DNA of 29,998 bases from Caryophanales bacterium UBA6331 (GCA_002438065.1 DJSP01000016.1:1-29998), one strand, 5' to 3'; shown: positions 14,462 to 22,801, counted from the stretch's first letter. Notes: a model not told the origin generated them from the sequence alone. Numbers and translations are program-made.

Positions 14462-15928
14462 ATGAATATAAAACACAAGCTTATCAATTTTTTTAATTTA
14501 ACAAGAAGTGATAAACAAGTAAAATTTTTAACAATATTTTTAATTTTATTTTTGTTTATATTTTCATTAGATTATTCTTTATCTATGTTTACATCCAATA
14601 ATGGATTTAATGGAGTTAAAGTCGCAAATATCAAAATAAATGATTTATCTTTTAATATGACGACTAATGGTGGACAATCTGATGACAGAGTGTTACATTT
14701 ACAGGCAGGTAAATTTGAACAATTTAATGTAGTGTTAACAAATCTTAATAAAATAAATGTTAAATATGAATTAATATATGAATTATGTAATGATTCAAAT
14801 TGTACAAGTACAAGTAAAAATATTCCAAATGTGATAAAAGTTGGAAGGGGAGATTTAAGAACTGAAATAAATGGAATATTGGATAATAATTTAAAAGAAA
14901 TAATAATTGAAACACAAAACTCAAGTGATAAAGATTATTATATAAAATTAAATATAAATGTAAGTTATGTTTGGAATGAATTAGAACTTGCAAATCAAAT
15001 AAGTGATGGGATTGAAAAAAATAGTTTTACTCAAATAGTGGCCTATGTAGATGGGATAGAAACTTCGACATTTCCTAGTTCATGTAATTATATTGCTGAA
15101 ATAAAAGGTTATAATGGAGATACTGAGATAGAATTAGAAGATGCTAAAGCAACTTGTGATTTTTTAACTAAAAAATGGTCCATTCATTATAGTGGACCTG
15201 TATCAAAAATAATATTAAAATTAAATTTTTCTTCGGGATTAATTCCAGGCACGTTTAAAGAAGATAGTTGGACAAAAATAGCTGAGATTGTAAGAAATGG
15301 TCAAGGTGAAGCTTATCCAGTAGGTTCGGAAAAAGAAGTATCAGTTGCTGGTATAAATTATACAGTACGTGTTGCGAATAATACCACACCATCTGAATGC
15401 AAACAAGATGGTTTTTCTCAGACAGCATGTGGATTTGTAATAGAGTTTGTAGATATAGTAGGAAAAAGAAAAATGAATACAAAACAATCTAATATAGGTG
15501 GATGGCCAGCAACAGAAATGAGAACATATGTAAATGGAGATTTTTTTGTTAATTTGCCAAATGATTTACAAGAAATTATTATAGAAACGAAAGCTATATC
15601 AAGTCATGGTTCTAACGATTCTGCAAATTTCGTAACAAATGATAAAGTATATTTTTTAAGTGCACATGAGGTCTATAGCGATATTTTGGCAAAAGATACA
15701 GCATATAATAATACAAGACAAATTGATTATTATGTAATTAAAGGTGTAACAACAAATAATACCGAGAATGCAATTAAACAATATGATGGTTCTAATACTG
15801 GTTGGTTACTTCGTTCAGCAAGTGCCGATAGTCCAATTGATTTTATCGGCGTTTCTTCAAGTGGTAGTTTGAGTAATTTTGATGGACATGTTTCTTATGG
15901 CTTTGCACCAGCGTTCCGTATTGGATAA
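14462..15928 (+). CDS. Surface protein with a C-terminal DUF6273-like domain
   Basis: The product of about 488 aa has a short basic N-terminus and one hydrophobic helix (residues about 22-42) acting as an uncleaved anchor or signal. Two beta-rich segments follow, each with one or two Cys pairs. The C-terminal domain of about 200 aa resembles DUF6273/C-type-lectin-like modules (GGWPATEMRTYVNG, VYFLSAHEVYSD, GWLLRSASAD, then SYGFAPAFRIG at the very end). Such domains form variable, ligand-binding tips on exported proteins of gut Firmicutes. The frame starts at TTG 14438, but AGGAG at 14449-14453 and the promoter position favour ATG 14462. No reverse transcriptase or template repeat (diversity-generating retroelement) was seen within the window. 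A terminator follows. Confidence 0.8.
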   Translation: MNIKHKLINFFNLTRSDKQVKFLTIFLILFLFIFSLDYSLSMFTSNNGFNGVKVANIKINDLSFNMTTNGGQSDDRVLHLQAGKFEQFNVVLTNLNKINVKYELIYELCNDSNCTSTSKNIPNVIKVGRGDLRTEINGILDNNLKEIIIETQNSSDKDYYIKLNINVSYVWNELELANQISDGIEKNSFTQIVAYVDGIETSTFPSSCNYIAEIKGYNGDTEIELEDAKATCDFLTKKWSIHYSGPVSKIILKLNFSSGLIPGTFKEDSWTKIAEIVRNGQGEAYPVGSEKEVSVAGINYTVRVANNTTPSECKQDGFSQTACGFVIEFVDIVGKRKMNTKQSNIGGWPATEMRTYVNGDFFVNLPNDLQEIIIETKAISSHGSNDSANFVTNDKVYFLSAHEVYSDILAKDTAYNNTRQIDYYVIKGVTTNNTENAIKQYDGSNTGWLLRSASADSPIDFIGVSSSGSLSNFDGHVSYGFAPAFRIG

Positions 15929-15944
15929 AATATTAATTTTAAGG

Positions 15945-15969
15945 AAACTACATCAAGAGTAGTTTTTTT
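15945..15969 (+). terminator. Terminator of the DUF6273-like gene
   Basis: AAACTAC (15945-15951) and GTAGTTT (15959-15965) form a 7-bp stem around a 7-nt loop, ending in seven T. A TTGACT follows at 15971 and may begin the ezrA promoter. Confidence 0.75.
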
Positions 15970-16011
15970 CTTGACTAAAGTATGATAATATATAGTTGGG
16001 AATGATATAAG

Positions 16012-17733
16012 ATGGAAGATAAAACTTATATAGTATTAGGGATAGTGTACATAATAATAGCGATTATTTTAGTCGTTGTTGTTTTAGTGCTTATTAATAA
16101 ACATAATAAGAAAAAATTAGAACAAATACTTAGAGATTTAGAACTAGATAAAAATTTAATTATATCCGCCAATATTCTTACTGAACTTAATAAAGTAGGA
16201 TCACTCATTAATAATAAAAATTTAGAGATAAAATATGAGAATTGGAAAGAAAGATATAAACAAATTAAAGATGTAGATATTCCTTCTTTGGATAAAAGAT
16301 TAAATGATTTAGAAGAATTAATTAGTGTTAAAGATTATAAAAAGTTTGTGAGCGATTCATCTAAATTAGAGTTAGAAATTTATTACATTAAATCTAAGAG
16401 TGATTTTTTATTAGAAGAAATTAGAGAAATAACTTTATCGGAAAGTAAAAATAGAGAAATTGTTACTAAGTTAAAGAAAGATTATAGAGATATTTATTTA
16501 AAATATAATAATAGTCCTAGTGATTATGAAGGAATAAATAACACGATTGAGTTACAATTTGAAAATATAGATAAATTATTTAATGCTTTTGAACTTGCTA
16601 TGGAAAATAATGATTATAGTGAGGCTAGTAAGATAGTTAAGGCACTTACTGATAATATTGGTAATATAGGAATTATTATTGATGAAGCATCTTCTATTAT
16701 TTTAATGGGTAAGAAATTAATACCGGCTAAGATTGAAGATATTAAAAAGATATATGAAAAAATGACTAAAGAAGGGTATTTACTTGATTATTTAAATATA
16801 GATTATAATATAAGTGAAGCAGATAAAAAACTTGCAGATATATTTGATAGATTAAAAGTTCTTAATGTTAATGATTCAATTATTGAACTTAAAACTATTT
16901 TAGATTATTTTGATAGTTTATATGGAGATTTTGATAAAGAAAAAGATGCTAAAAAGAATTATGATTCATTATCTAGGAAGATTGCTATTAAAAATAAGAA
17001 ATTAAGTACTATTGTTAAAAACATATCATCTAAGATTGAAGATATTAAATATAGTTATGATTTAAGTGAAGAAGATGTTAAGGTTGTTGATGAACTTAAT
17101 TTAAGTATTAAGAATATTCAAAATGATTATGATATTATAATAGAAAATTTTAGAAATAAAAGTTTTTCTTATTCACAATTATATAAAGAATTAGAATTAA
17201 TTAATAGTAGAGTTAATGTAACTGAAGAGAAGGTTGAACAAACTGTTAAATATTTAAGTAGTTTAAAAGAGGATGAGATTAGAGCTAGGGAACAATTAGA
17301 TGAAATTAAAAATATTTTAGAGTCTAGTAAAGAAAAGATGGAAAGTTTTAAATTACCAATTGTTCCTAAGGATTATTATGTAGAACTTAGTGAAGCAAAT
17401 GATGCTTTAGATAATATGATTGATGAATTAAATAAGAAACCTATTTCGATTAGAGTGCTTAATTTAAGAGTGGATACGGCAAGAGATTTGGTTCTTAAGT
17501 TACATAAGAATACGAGTGAGACAATTAAAAATGCTAGTTTGGCTGAGTCAACTATAGTATATAGCAATAGATTTAGATTTAATAATAGAATAAATAATGC
17601 GTTAAATAGAGCTGAAGATTATTTTTATGAAGGAAGATATAATGAAGCTTTAGAACTTGCTATTAAAGCGGTTAGTGATGTAAATCCGAATATTTATAAT
17701 GAGGTAATGATTGCTAAAGAAACAATTTTATAA
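16012..17733 (+). CDS. ezrA: EzrA, septation ring regulator
   Basis: EzrA is a membrane-anchored inhibitor/modulator of FtsZ ring assembly found in low-GC Gram-positive bacteria. The 573-aa product has the expected topology: a single N-terminal transmembrane helix (about residues 7-26), then a cytoplasmic region made almost entirely of long helices in spectrin-like repeats. Bacillus EzrA is 562 aa, so the length fits. Segments such as KYENWKERYKQI near residue 80 and NRFRFNNRINNALNRAEDYF near the C-terminus resemble the family. The ribosome binding site is weak (GGGAATGAT), and the TTGACT at 15971 has no well-spaced -10 (the nearest, TATAGT, is 14 nt away), so its promoter is uncertain. Its occurrence excludes a wall-less Mollicutes interpretation. 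Confidence 0.88.
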   Translation: MEDKTYIVLGIVYIIIAIILVVVVLVLINKHNKKKLEQILRDLELDKNLIISANILTELNKVGSLINNKNLEIKYENWKERYKQIKDVDIPSLDKRLNDLEELISVKDYKKFVSDSSKLELEIYYIKSKSDFLLEEIREITLSESKNREIVTKLKKDYRDIYLKYNNSPSDYEGINNTIELQFENIDKLFNAFELAMENNDYSEASKIVKALTDNIGNIGIIIDEASSIILMGKKLIPAKIEDIKKIYEKMTKEGYLLDYLNIDYNISEADKKLADIFDRLKVLNVNDSIIELKTILDYFDSLYGDFDKEKDAKKNYDSLSRKIAIKNKKLSTIVKNISSKIEDIKYSYDLSEEDVKVVDELNLSIKNIQNDYDIIIENFRNKSFSYSQLYKELELINSRVNVTEEKVEQTVKYLSSLKEDEIRAREQLDEIKNILESSKEKMESFKLPIVPKDYYVELSEANDALDNMIDELNKKPISIRVLNLRVDTARDLVLKLHKNTSETIKNASLAESTIVYSNRFRFNNRINNALNRAEDYFYEGRYNEALELAIKAVSDVNPNIYNEVMIAKETIL

Positions 17734-17762
17734 TTGATAATATTTAAAATTTTGGGTAAAAT
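17734..17762 (+). promoter_or_regulatory. Promoter of the Cys/Asp-repeat microprotein
   Basis: TTGATA (17734-17739), 17-nt spacer, TAAAAT (17757-17762), then AAAGGAG (17772-17778) before ATG 17784. It begins directly after the ezrA stop, so the small gene has its own promoter. Confidence 0.65.
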
Positions 17763-17783
17763 AAGATTAGTAAAGGAGTTTTT

Positions 17784-18011
17784 ATGAAAGAAGAATTATT
17801 TAAAGATATTATTGAAGGCGATAATGTAACTAAGCTAAAAAATGAGGTATGTGATGCTTTAAAGAAAATGGATAATGAAGAATTTTTACATTTATTTATG
17901 GCATTATGTTCTTTAGGTGAATTTGATGATGAATGTTGTTGTGGTGGACATTGTGATTGCGATGATTGTGATTGTGATGATTGCGACTGTGATGACTGTG
18001 ATTGTGAATAA
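17784..18011 (+). CDS. Small acidic protein with CDCDD repeats
   Basis: This 75-aa protein has an N-terminal helical part of about 50 residues and a C-terminal tail with three repeats of Cys-Asp-Cys-Asp-Asp plus a partial fourth, preceded by DECCCGGHCD. In all 12 Cys, over 10 Asp and one His occur in the last 27 residues, a composition suited to binding metal ions (zinc, iron or copper) or metal clusters. I know no named family with exactly this tail. It has its own promoter, an AAAGGAG site and a strong GNRA-loop terminator, so it is a real independently transcribed gene. An antisense frame over the same DNA (17744-18058) is a by-product of the repeat and is not called. Confidence 0.75.
   Translation: MKEELFKDIIEGDNVTKLKNEVCDALKKMDNEEFLHLFMALCSLGEFDDECCCGGHCDCDDCDCDDCDCDDCDCE
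17952..18008 (+). repeat. 15-bp tandem repeat encoding CDCDD
   Basis: Units at 17952-17966, 17967-17981, 17982-17996 and a partial unit at 17997-18008. The units differ only at third codon positions (TGT/TGC, GAT/GAC), showing selection on the protein after duplication. Confidence 0.85.
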
Positions 18012-18035
18012 GTAGAGAAATCTACTTTTTCTTTT
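18011..18035 (+). terminator. Terminator of the microprotein gene
   Basis: AGTAGA (18011-18016), loop GAAA, TCTACT (18021-18026), then T-rich to 18035. The loop is a stable GNRA type. Confidence 0.85.
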
Positions 18036-18071
18036 GAAAAAATTGTAGAGATTAGCAAAGTGATATTTTGT

Positions 18072-18100
18072 TTGCAGTTTTCTTGAAATTATGCTAAAAT
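18072..18100 (+). promoter_or_regulatory. Promoter of the 188-aa hypothetical gene
   Basis: TTGCAG (18072-18077), 17-nt spacer, TAAAAT (18095-18100) preceded by TGC as an extended -10. GAGGGGG follows at 18114-18120. Confidence 0.7.
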
Positions 18101-18130
18101 ATATTTATTCATTGAGGGGGAAGAAATATT

Positions 18131-18697
18131 ATGAATAATAAAGAAGGCTTATCAACAAAAGATATTCTTGAAATAGAAAAGAAATTAATTAATGAAAATA
18201 TTAGTGTTGATACTTATTTAGATTATTTCTTTAAAATTAATACTGCATGTAGTACAGGAGTTGCTAAAAATCCATTAAGACTTTATTTAGCTCTTAGAAA
18301 TGCGAAAGTTATAGTTAGTGCTGATGAAAATGATAATTTAATCAACTCTTATAAAAATGTAGTTAATACTGTTAAATATTTGATTAGTTTCTATGCAAAA
18401 GAATATATAACTGAAGATACTAATTTAGAAAAATATAATGAATCTTTACAGGCATTTATATTACAAAATAATTGTATTAATTTTGAGATGTTTAAAAAAA
18501 ACTATTATTTGTTTGAGTTATATATACTAGCAGGGATAGAAGGAAATAAATTTATTGAATTTATTAATTTATTAAATAAAGCATATGTTAAAACAGATAA
18601 AATTAATGAAATAATTGATTTAACTAATATGAAGGCTAGATTATCAATTTATATTAATGCGTATTCAAAAGAACATGATAAAAAAAATATTAAATAG
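18131..18697 (+). CDS. Hypothetical helical protein, 188 aa
   Basis: I do not recognise this protein. It is helical, soluble by composition, with no signal peptide or transmembrane segment. Distinct pieces include STGVAKNPLRLYLALRNAKV (residues about 41-60) and KEYITEDTNLEKYNES. It has its own promoter, a strong GAGGGGGA site and its own terminator, so it is a monocistronic gene. It lies just upstream of ffh, where Bacillus has ylxM, but the sequence has none of the helix-turn-helix character of YlxM and is longer, so I do not use that name. Confidence 0.7.
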   Translation: MNNKEGLSTKDILEIEKKLINENISVDTYLDYFFKINTACSTGVAKNPLRLYLALRNAKVIVSADENDNLINSYKNVVNTVKYLISFYAKEYITEDTNLEKYNESLQAFILQNNCINFEMFKKNYYLFELYILAGIEGNKFIEFINLLNKAYVKTDKINEIIDLTNMKARLSIYINAYSKEHDKKNIK

Positions 18698-18700
18698 GTT

Positions 18701-18726
18701 AAGACTCATTAGGGTCTTTTCTTTTT
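18701..18726 (+). terminator. Terminator before ffh
   Basis: AAGACTC (18701-18707) pairs with GGGTCTT (18712-18718; one G-T pair) around loop ATTA, then TTCTTTTT. Confidence 0.8.
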
Positions 18727-18736
18727 GCTATATTTC

Positions 18737-18766
18737 TTGACTTTTGAGGTGGTAAATTAATATAAT
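18737..18766 (+). promoter_or_regulatory. ffh promoter
   Basis: TTGACT (18737-18742), 18-nt spacer, TATAAT (18761-18766). AGAGG precedes ATG 18804. Confidence 0.7.
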
Positions 18767-18803
18767 AAATACGTGTTATACGTAATTAGAGAGGATTGAT
18801 AAT

Positions 18804-20111
18804 ATGTTTGAATACATGGGTGATAGATTAAGTAAGGCAATTAAAAATATTAAAGGTATGGGTAAGATTACTGAAGATAATATAAGTGATGCAATAAAAG
18901 AAATAAGAATGGCATTATTAGAAGCAGATGTTAACTATGAAGTTGTTAAAGAGTTTACTAGAAATGTTAAAGAGAAAGCATTAGGATTAGAAGTTGGTAA
19001 GAATTTAAAACCGGAAGAGTTATTTATTAAATTATGTAAAGATGAATTAATAAGTTTACTTGGTGATAATTATGTTCCTCTTGAAGTTAATAAAAAGCCT
19101 ACAATTATTATGTTAGTTGGTTTACAAGGATCTGGTAAGACAACAAGTTGTGCTAAGATAGCTAATTTGGTTAGAAAGAAGAATAATAAGAAACCATTAC
19201 TTGTTGCGTGTGATGTTTATAGACCTGCTGCTATTGATCAGTTATGTGATTTAGGTAAATCTTTAAATATGGATGTTTTTACTAAAGGTAAGAAAGATCC
19301 TAGAGAGATAGTTAAGGAAGCTTTAGAGTTTGCTAAAAATAATAATAATGATTATATAATTATAGATACAGCTGGTAGATTACATATTGATGATGATTTA
19401 ATGAATGAACTTGTTGATATAGAAAATATTGTTAAACCAGATGAAGTATTACTCGTTATTGATGCAATGATGGGACAAGATGCAATTAATGTTATTAATG
19501 GATTTAATGATAAATTAAAATTAACTGGTGCTATTTTAACTAAGTTAGATGGTAATACGAAGGGTGGAGTTGCTTTATCAGTTAGACATTTAACTAATAT
19601 TCCTATTAAGTTTGTTGGTGATTCGGAAAAATTAGATGGATTAACTGAATTTTATCCTGAAAGAATGGCTAATCGTATTTTAGATATGGGAGATATTTTA
19701 TCTATTGCAGAAAAAGCAAGTAATGCGATTAGTGAAGATGATGCTAAAGATTTAGCTAAAAAAATGCGTAAAGGTGATTATGATTTAGAAGATTTCTTAA
19801 CTAATTTAAAACAAATTAGAAAGTTAGGACCTCTTGAAAATATTTTAAAGATGTTACCAGGAGCAAGAAATATGGGATTAAATCAAATTAATATTAATCC
19901 TAAAGATATGGCTCATATTGAAGCTATTGTTTTATCTATGACTCCTTATGAGAGAAGACATCCTGAAGTATTAAAAGCAACAAGGAAACAAAGAATTGCT
20001 AAAGGATCGGGAAGAAGTGTAGAAGAGGTTAATAGATTACTTAAACAATTTGAAGAAATGAAAAAAATGATGAAAATGATGAGTAATGGAAATTTTAAAA
20101 TGCCATTTTAG
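18804..20111 (+). CDS. ffh: Ffh, signal recognition particle protein
   Basis: Ffh (SRP54) is the GTPase that binds signal sequences of nascent membrane and exported proteins with 4.5S/6S RNA and delivers ribosomes to FtsY. The N domain helix bundle (residues 1-95) is followed by the G domain with P-loop GLQGSGKTT near 106-114, VYRPAAIDQL, DTAGRLHID and TKLDGNTKGG. The C-terminal M domain follows (MTPYERRHPE, KQRIAKGSGRSVEEVNRLLK and a Met-rich end, MKKMMKMMSNGNFKMPF). At 435 aa it is slightly short, with a clipped M-domain tail, but all motifs are intact. The SRP RNA gene was not found within the window. Confidence 0.97.
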   Translation: MFEYMGDRLSKAIKNIKGMGKITEDNISDAIKEIRMALLEADVNYEVVKEFTRNVKEKALGLEVGKNLKPEELFIKLCKDELISLLGDNYVPLEVNKKPTIIMLVGLQGSGKTTSCAKIANLVRKKNNKKPLLVACDVYRPAAIDQLCDLGKSLNMDVFTKGKKDPREIVKEALEFAKNNNNDYIIIDTAGRLHIDDDLMNELVDIENIVKPDEVLLVIDAMMGQDAINVINGFNDKLKLTGAILTKLDGNTKGGVALSVRHLTNIPIKFVGDSEKLDGLTEFYPERMANRILDMGDILSIAEKASNAISEDDAKDLAKKMRKGDYDLEDFLTNLKQIRKLGPLENILKMLPGARNMGLNQININPKDMAHIEAIVLSMTPYERRHPEVLKATRKQRIAKGSGRSVEEVNRLLKQFEEMKKMMKMMSNGNFKMPF

Positions 20112-20120
20112 ATAATGAAA

Positions 20121-20152
20121 AAAATACTTCGATTTTGAAGTATTTTATTTTG
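20121..20152. terminator. Bidirectional terminator between ffh and spoVS
   Basis: AAAATACTTC (20121-20130) and GAAGTATTTT (20137-20146) form a 10-bp stem, with T runs on both strands. It overlaps the spoVS stop codon. Confidence 0.85.
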
Positions 20153-20408
20153 ATTCAACAATTAGTTTTATAGCTGTTTTTTCTTCACCATCTATTTGGA
20201 TATCTGAAAAAGCAGGAATAATAACTAAATTTTTACCACTTGGAGCAACAAAACCACGGGCGATAGCTACAGCTTTAACACCTTGATTTAAACTTCCGGC
20301 TCCAATTGTATGGATTTCTAATTCATTTTTGCCATCTCTAAATATTCCGGCAATTGCCCCTGCTACTTTACTAGGGTTACTTTTACTTGAAACTTTTAGT
20401 ATTTCCAT
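20145..20408 (-). CDS. spoVS: SpoVS, stage V sporulation protein S
   Basis: The 87-aa product is a near full-length match to the highly conserved SpoVS/Alba-like family. It begins MEILKVSSKSNPSKVAGAIA, then shows IGAGSLNQGVKAVAIARGFV (about residues 36-55), APSGKNLVIIPAFSDIQIDG and a TAIKLIVE end. SpoVS is small, dimeric and probably nucleic-acid binding. In Bacillus it acts in spore coat/septation control, but it is also kept in many non-spore-formers, so its presence does not prove sporulation. The TAGGAGG site is strong. It lies 45 bp after a methyltransferase gene on the same strand, with which it may be co-transcribed, and converges with ffh. Confidence 0.94.
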   Translation of the reverse strand: MEILKVSSKSNPSKVAGAIAGIFRDGKNELEIHTIGAGSLNQGVKAVAIARGFVAPSGKNLVIIPAFSDIQIDGEEKTAIKLIVESK

Positions 20409-20453
20409 TATTTCCTCCTAGTTAAGTATATTAAAGTATTTAAATTTAATTCA

Positions 20454-21293
20454 TTATTTTTGCCATCTTGTTGTGATTCCACATGGTAAGATTAAGCCTT
20501 GATTATCTTTAAAGCCTAGTTCTTCAGAAGCAACAGTTCCTTTTTTAGGAATGGTAAGAGTTAAGATGTTTTCTAGTACAGTTTTAGATAGTCCGGTTGT
20601 ATAAGTATTGATAATAAATAGAGAAGCATCATCGCTTAATAGGGATGCGGTACCTTTAACTAGATTATATAAATCTTTTTCAATTTGCCATACTTCGTTT
20701 TTAGAACCTCTTCCAAATGAAGGGGGATCCATAATTATAATATCGTATTTATTACCTCTTCTCATTTCTCTTTTAACAAATTTTTTTACATCATCAACAA
20801 AAAATCTAATATATTCATTTTCTAAATTATTTACTTTAACATTTTCTTTAGCCCAATCAATCATTCCACGAGATGCATCAACGTGAATAACTTCAGCGCC
20901 TTCTTTTAAAGCGGCGATACTAGCAGCTCCAGTGTAGGCAAATAAGTTTAAAACTTTACATTTATGATTTGTGTTTTTTATTGTTTCTCTTATTAAATCC
21001 CAGTTATAAGCTTGTTCGGGAAATAATCCTGTGTGTTTAAATCCCATAAGTTTAAGATTAAATTTTAGATCTTTGTAATTAATAGTCCAAGATGAGGGAA
21101 CATTGTTTAATGTCCAATTACCGCCACCGGTATTACTTCTTTCGTAAACAGCGTTTATTTTAATGTTCTCGTTACCGGGCCAAATTATTTCGGGATCTGG
21201 TCTTTTTAAATAATATTTTCCCCATCTTTCATATTTGTATCCATTACTTGTACTTATTACTTCATAATCATTAAAATTTTCAATTATTTTCAT
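20454..21293 (-). CDS. Class I SAM-dependent methyltransferase, RlmI-like
   Basis: The 279-aa product resembles the catalytic half of COG1092/RlmI-type rRNA cytosine methyltransferases. Visible motifs are the SAM-binding LNLFAYTGAASIAALKEGA (motif I), HVDASRGMIDWAKEN (acidic loop, motif II), FFVDDVKKF, and the catalytic MDPPSFGRGS. A family-typical N-terminal part (GNWTLNNVPSSWTI, GLFPEQAYNWD) precedes motif I. No PUA domain is attached, unlike RlmI, so the RNA target cannot be assigned. The start ATG has a weak site (GTGATGTGAT) but follows an extended -10 at about 20 nt. spoVS lies downstream on the same strand. Confidence 0.9.
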   Translation of the reverse strand: MKIIENFNDYEVISTSNGYKYERWGKYYLKRPDPEIIWPGNENIKINAVYERSNTGGGNWTLNNVPSSWTINYKDLKFNLKLMGFKHTGLFPEQAYNWDLIRETIKNTNHKCKVLNLFAYTGAASIAALKEGAEVIHVDASRGMIDWAKENVKVNNLENEYIRFFVDDVKKFVKREMRRGNKYDIIIMDPPSFGRGSKNEVWQIEKDLYNLVKGTASLLSDDASLFIINTYTTGLSKTVLENILTLTIPKKGTVASEELGFKDNQGLILPCGITTRWQK

Positions 21294-21309
21294 ATCACAT
21301 CACAGGTAA

Positions 21310-21318
21310 ATTATATCA
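21310..21318 (-). promoter_or_regulatory. Extended -10 of the methyltransferase transcript
   Basis: On the minus strand TGATATAAT is an extended -10 about 16 nt before the start codon; the -35 is unclear. Confidence 0.5.
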
Positions 21319-21326
21319 TGTAAACT

Positions 21327-21356
21327 AAAAAAAACATACCAATAGTTGATATGTTT
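21327..21356 (-). terminator. Terminator of the membrane protein gene
   Basis: Minus-strand AAACATATCA and TGGTATGTTT (21356-21347 with 21341-21332) pair over 10 bp with one G-T pair around a 5-nt loop, followed by a T run to 21327. Confidence 0.8.
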
Positions 21357-21357
21357 G

Positions 21358-21912
21358 TTAAATGATATTTTTATCAGTTAGGATTCTTATTAAGTCTTCA
21401 GTTAAATCTAATATTCCTATGCAAATAAAGAAGAAACCTAACATTAGAAATTGAACTGTTTCACTAAAGTATAAATTAATACTTGTTAGAAGTCCTAATA
21501 ATAAGAATAAGAAGAATGTTCCTAAATTAATGTACATCATTTTATCATTACGATCATGTAAATAATCAATTTTAATTAATTTAATTATAGCTATTGCACA
21601 TACCCATACAGCAAGGGTTAAGGATAAAACCATTGGAGGATTATAATCAATAAATTTGAATCCACTAAAGGCAGCGATAGCACATACGATAGTAGTATAT
21701 AATTCTTCATTATCATCTTTTGGTTTGGTTAGGAAATATTCTAAGATTTTTATTAATGAATATATTGTGAAAGTTAAATATAGCATAGTTATTGGAGCAT
21801 AATCAGTTGCTGGAGATAGGATTATTAACATGATACCTAAAAATAAAATAACTCCGGATATTATTAAATTAATTTTGTCTGTACGATCTAATTTTTTATT
21901 AAATATTTTCAA
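21358..21912 (-). CDS. Multi-pass membrane protein, DUF308-like
   Basis: The 184-aa product has about six hydrophobic helices in three pairs separated by short charged loops (KPKDDNEEL, KIDYLHDRNDK). This layout is like the HdeD/DUF308 proteins of about 180 aa. No catalytic or transport motif is visible and the assignment rests on topology only. The start is TTG at 21912, 8 nt after AGGTG; it is in good position relative to the promoter TTGACT-17-TATTAT. It is divergent from the slipin gene. Function unknown. Confidence 0.7.
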   Translation of the reverse strand: MKIFNKKLDRTDKINLIISGVILFLGIMLIILSPATDYAPITMLYLTFTIYSLIKILEYFLTKPKDDNEELYTTIVCAIAAFSGFKFIDYNPPMVLSLTLAVWVCAIAIIKLIKIDYLHDRNDKMMYINLGTFFLFLLLGLLTSINLYFSETVQFLMLGFFFICIGILDLTEDLIRILTDKNII

Positions 21913-21930
21913 TTTTCTTCACCTATTATA

Positions 21931-21959
21931 ATAATAGTTTATCTTGAGGTTAAAGTCAA
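21931..21959 (-). promoter_or_regulatory. Promoter of the DUF308-like gene
   Basis: On the minus strand TTGACT (21959-21954) precedes TATTAT (21936-21931) by 17 nt, followed by the AGGTG site and the TTG start. Confidence 0.6.
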
Positions 21960-22016
21960 TTTTTATTGATATTATTTAAAAATTTAGATACACTTATAGT
22001 GAGAGGAGTATAGAAA

Positions 22017-22790
22017 ATGTTTTTAGTAATTATTATAATTATTGGATGTTTTATTATTTTAACATCTATTAGACAAATTGATGAATATGAAAGAGGGATT
22101 AAGTTTAGATGTGGTAAATATAATAGAATATTAAATCCAGGATGGCATGTTATTTTACCGATATTTGAATCTTTAAAAAAAGTTGATATTAGAACTAAAG
22201 CAGTAGATGTACCTGAACAAGACGCTATTACAAAAGATAATGTGTCAATTAGAATTAATGCAGTTTTATATTATAAAATTTTTGATGCATCTAAAGCGAT
22301 ATTGGCAGTTGAGAATTTTAGATTTGCAGTTGCACAACTTGCTCAAACAACTATGCGTAATGCGGTTGGTGCGGTATCATTAGATGAATTATTATCGGAA
22401 AGAGATAAAATATCTGAAGAAATTTGTAAAGTCGTTGATTTAGCTACTGATCCTTGGGGAATAAAGGTTGAAAATGTTGAACTTAAGGATGTTTCATTAC
22501 CTGAAGAAATGAAGCGAGTTATTGCTAAAGTTGCAGAAGCAGAAAGAGAAAAAACTGCTGTTATTACTAAGGCTGCTGGTGAAGTAGAAGCTTCTAAGAA
22601 TTTAGCAGAGGCAGCAAAAATTATGGCATCTACACCGGGAGCACTTCATTTAAGAACTTTATCAACAATAAATGATATATCTTCTGATCAATCTAATACG
22701 ATTATTTTTGCTATTCCAATTGAAGTTATGGATGCTTTTAAACAAGGAAATAGTGGTGAAATTATTAAAAAGATAACTAAAAAGAAATAG
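22017..22790 (+). CDS. Slipin (stomatin-like SPFH protein)
   Basis: SPFH proteins of the slipin type form large membrane-associated rings or cages that organise membrane patches and often act with proteases. The 257-aa product has an N-terminal membrane helix (about residues 2-18) and then the SPFH domain, with family-typical pieces RQIDEYERGIKFRCGKY, GWHVILPIF, VDIRTKAVDVPEQDAITKDN, VLYYKIFD, TTMRNAVGAVSLDELLSERD and WGIKVENVELKDV. A helical tail with AEAEREKTAVITKAAGE follows. The GAGAGGAG site is strong. Slipins commonly sit beside an nfeD gene; none is present here, and the divergent neighbour is an unrelated membrane protein. Confidence 0.92.
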   Translation: MFLVIIIIIGCFIILTSIRQIDEYERGIKFRCGKYNRILNPGWHVILPIFESLKKVDIRTKAVDVPEQDAITKDNVSIRINAVLYYKIFDASKAILAVENFRFAVAQLAQTTMRNAVGAVSLDELLSERDKISEEICKVVDLATDPWGIKVENVELKDVSLPEEMKRVIAKVAEAEREKTAVITKAAGEVEASKNLAEAAKIMASTPGALHLRTLSTINDISSDQSNTIIFAIPIEVMDAFKQGNSGEIIKKITKKK

Positions 22791-22801
22791 TTATTTTTTT
22801 C
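22773..22801 (+). terminator. Slipin terminator
   Basis: ATAACTA (22773-22779) pairs with TAGTTAT (22788-22794) around an 8-nt loop, then a T run. The stem overlaps the last codons of the slipin gene. Confidence 0.7.

Noticed and set aside
14760..15482. Two minus-strand frames (77 and 75 aa) inside the DUF6273-like gene
   Set aside because: They are Leu/Tyr/His-rich antisense shadows of a well-supported plus-strand gene.
14462..15928. Diversity-generating retroelement target
   Set aside because: The C-terminal lectin-like domain would suit one, but there is no reverse transcriptase ORF and no template repeat of the last 100 bases was noticed in the window.
17744..18058. Minus-strand frame of 104 aa with repeated SQSSQ
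   Set aside because: It is the antisense reading of the CDCDD repeat; the plus-strand gene has promoter, ribosome binding site, terminator and synonymous drift, whereas this frame has none of these.
18131..18697. ylxM by position before ffh
   Set aside because: Length and sequence do not show the YlxM helix-turn-helix; position alone is not enough.
21995..22000. TATAGT as the slipin -10 element
   Set aside because: It directly touches the GAGAGGAG ribosome binding site and its TTGATA partner is 23 nt away, so it is not a credible promoter.
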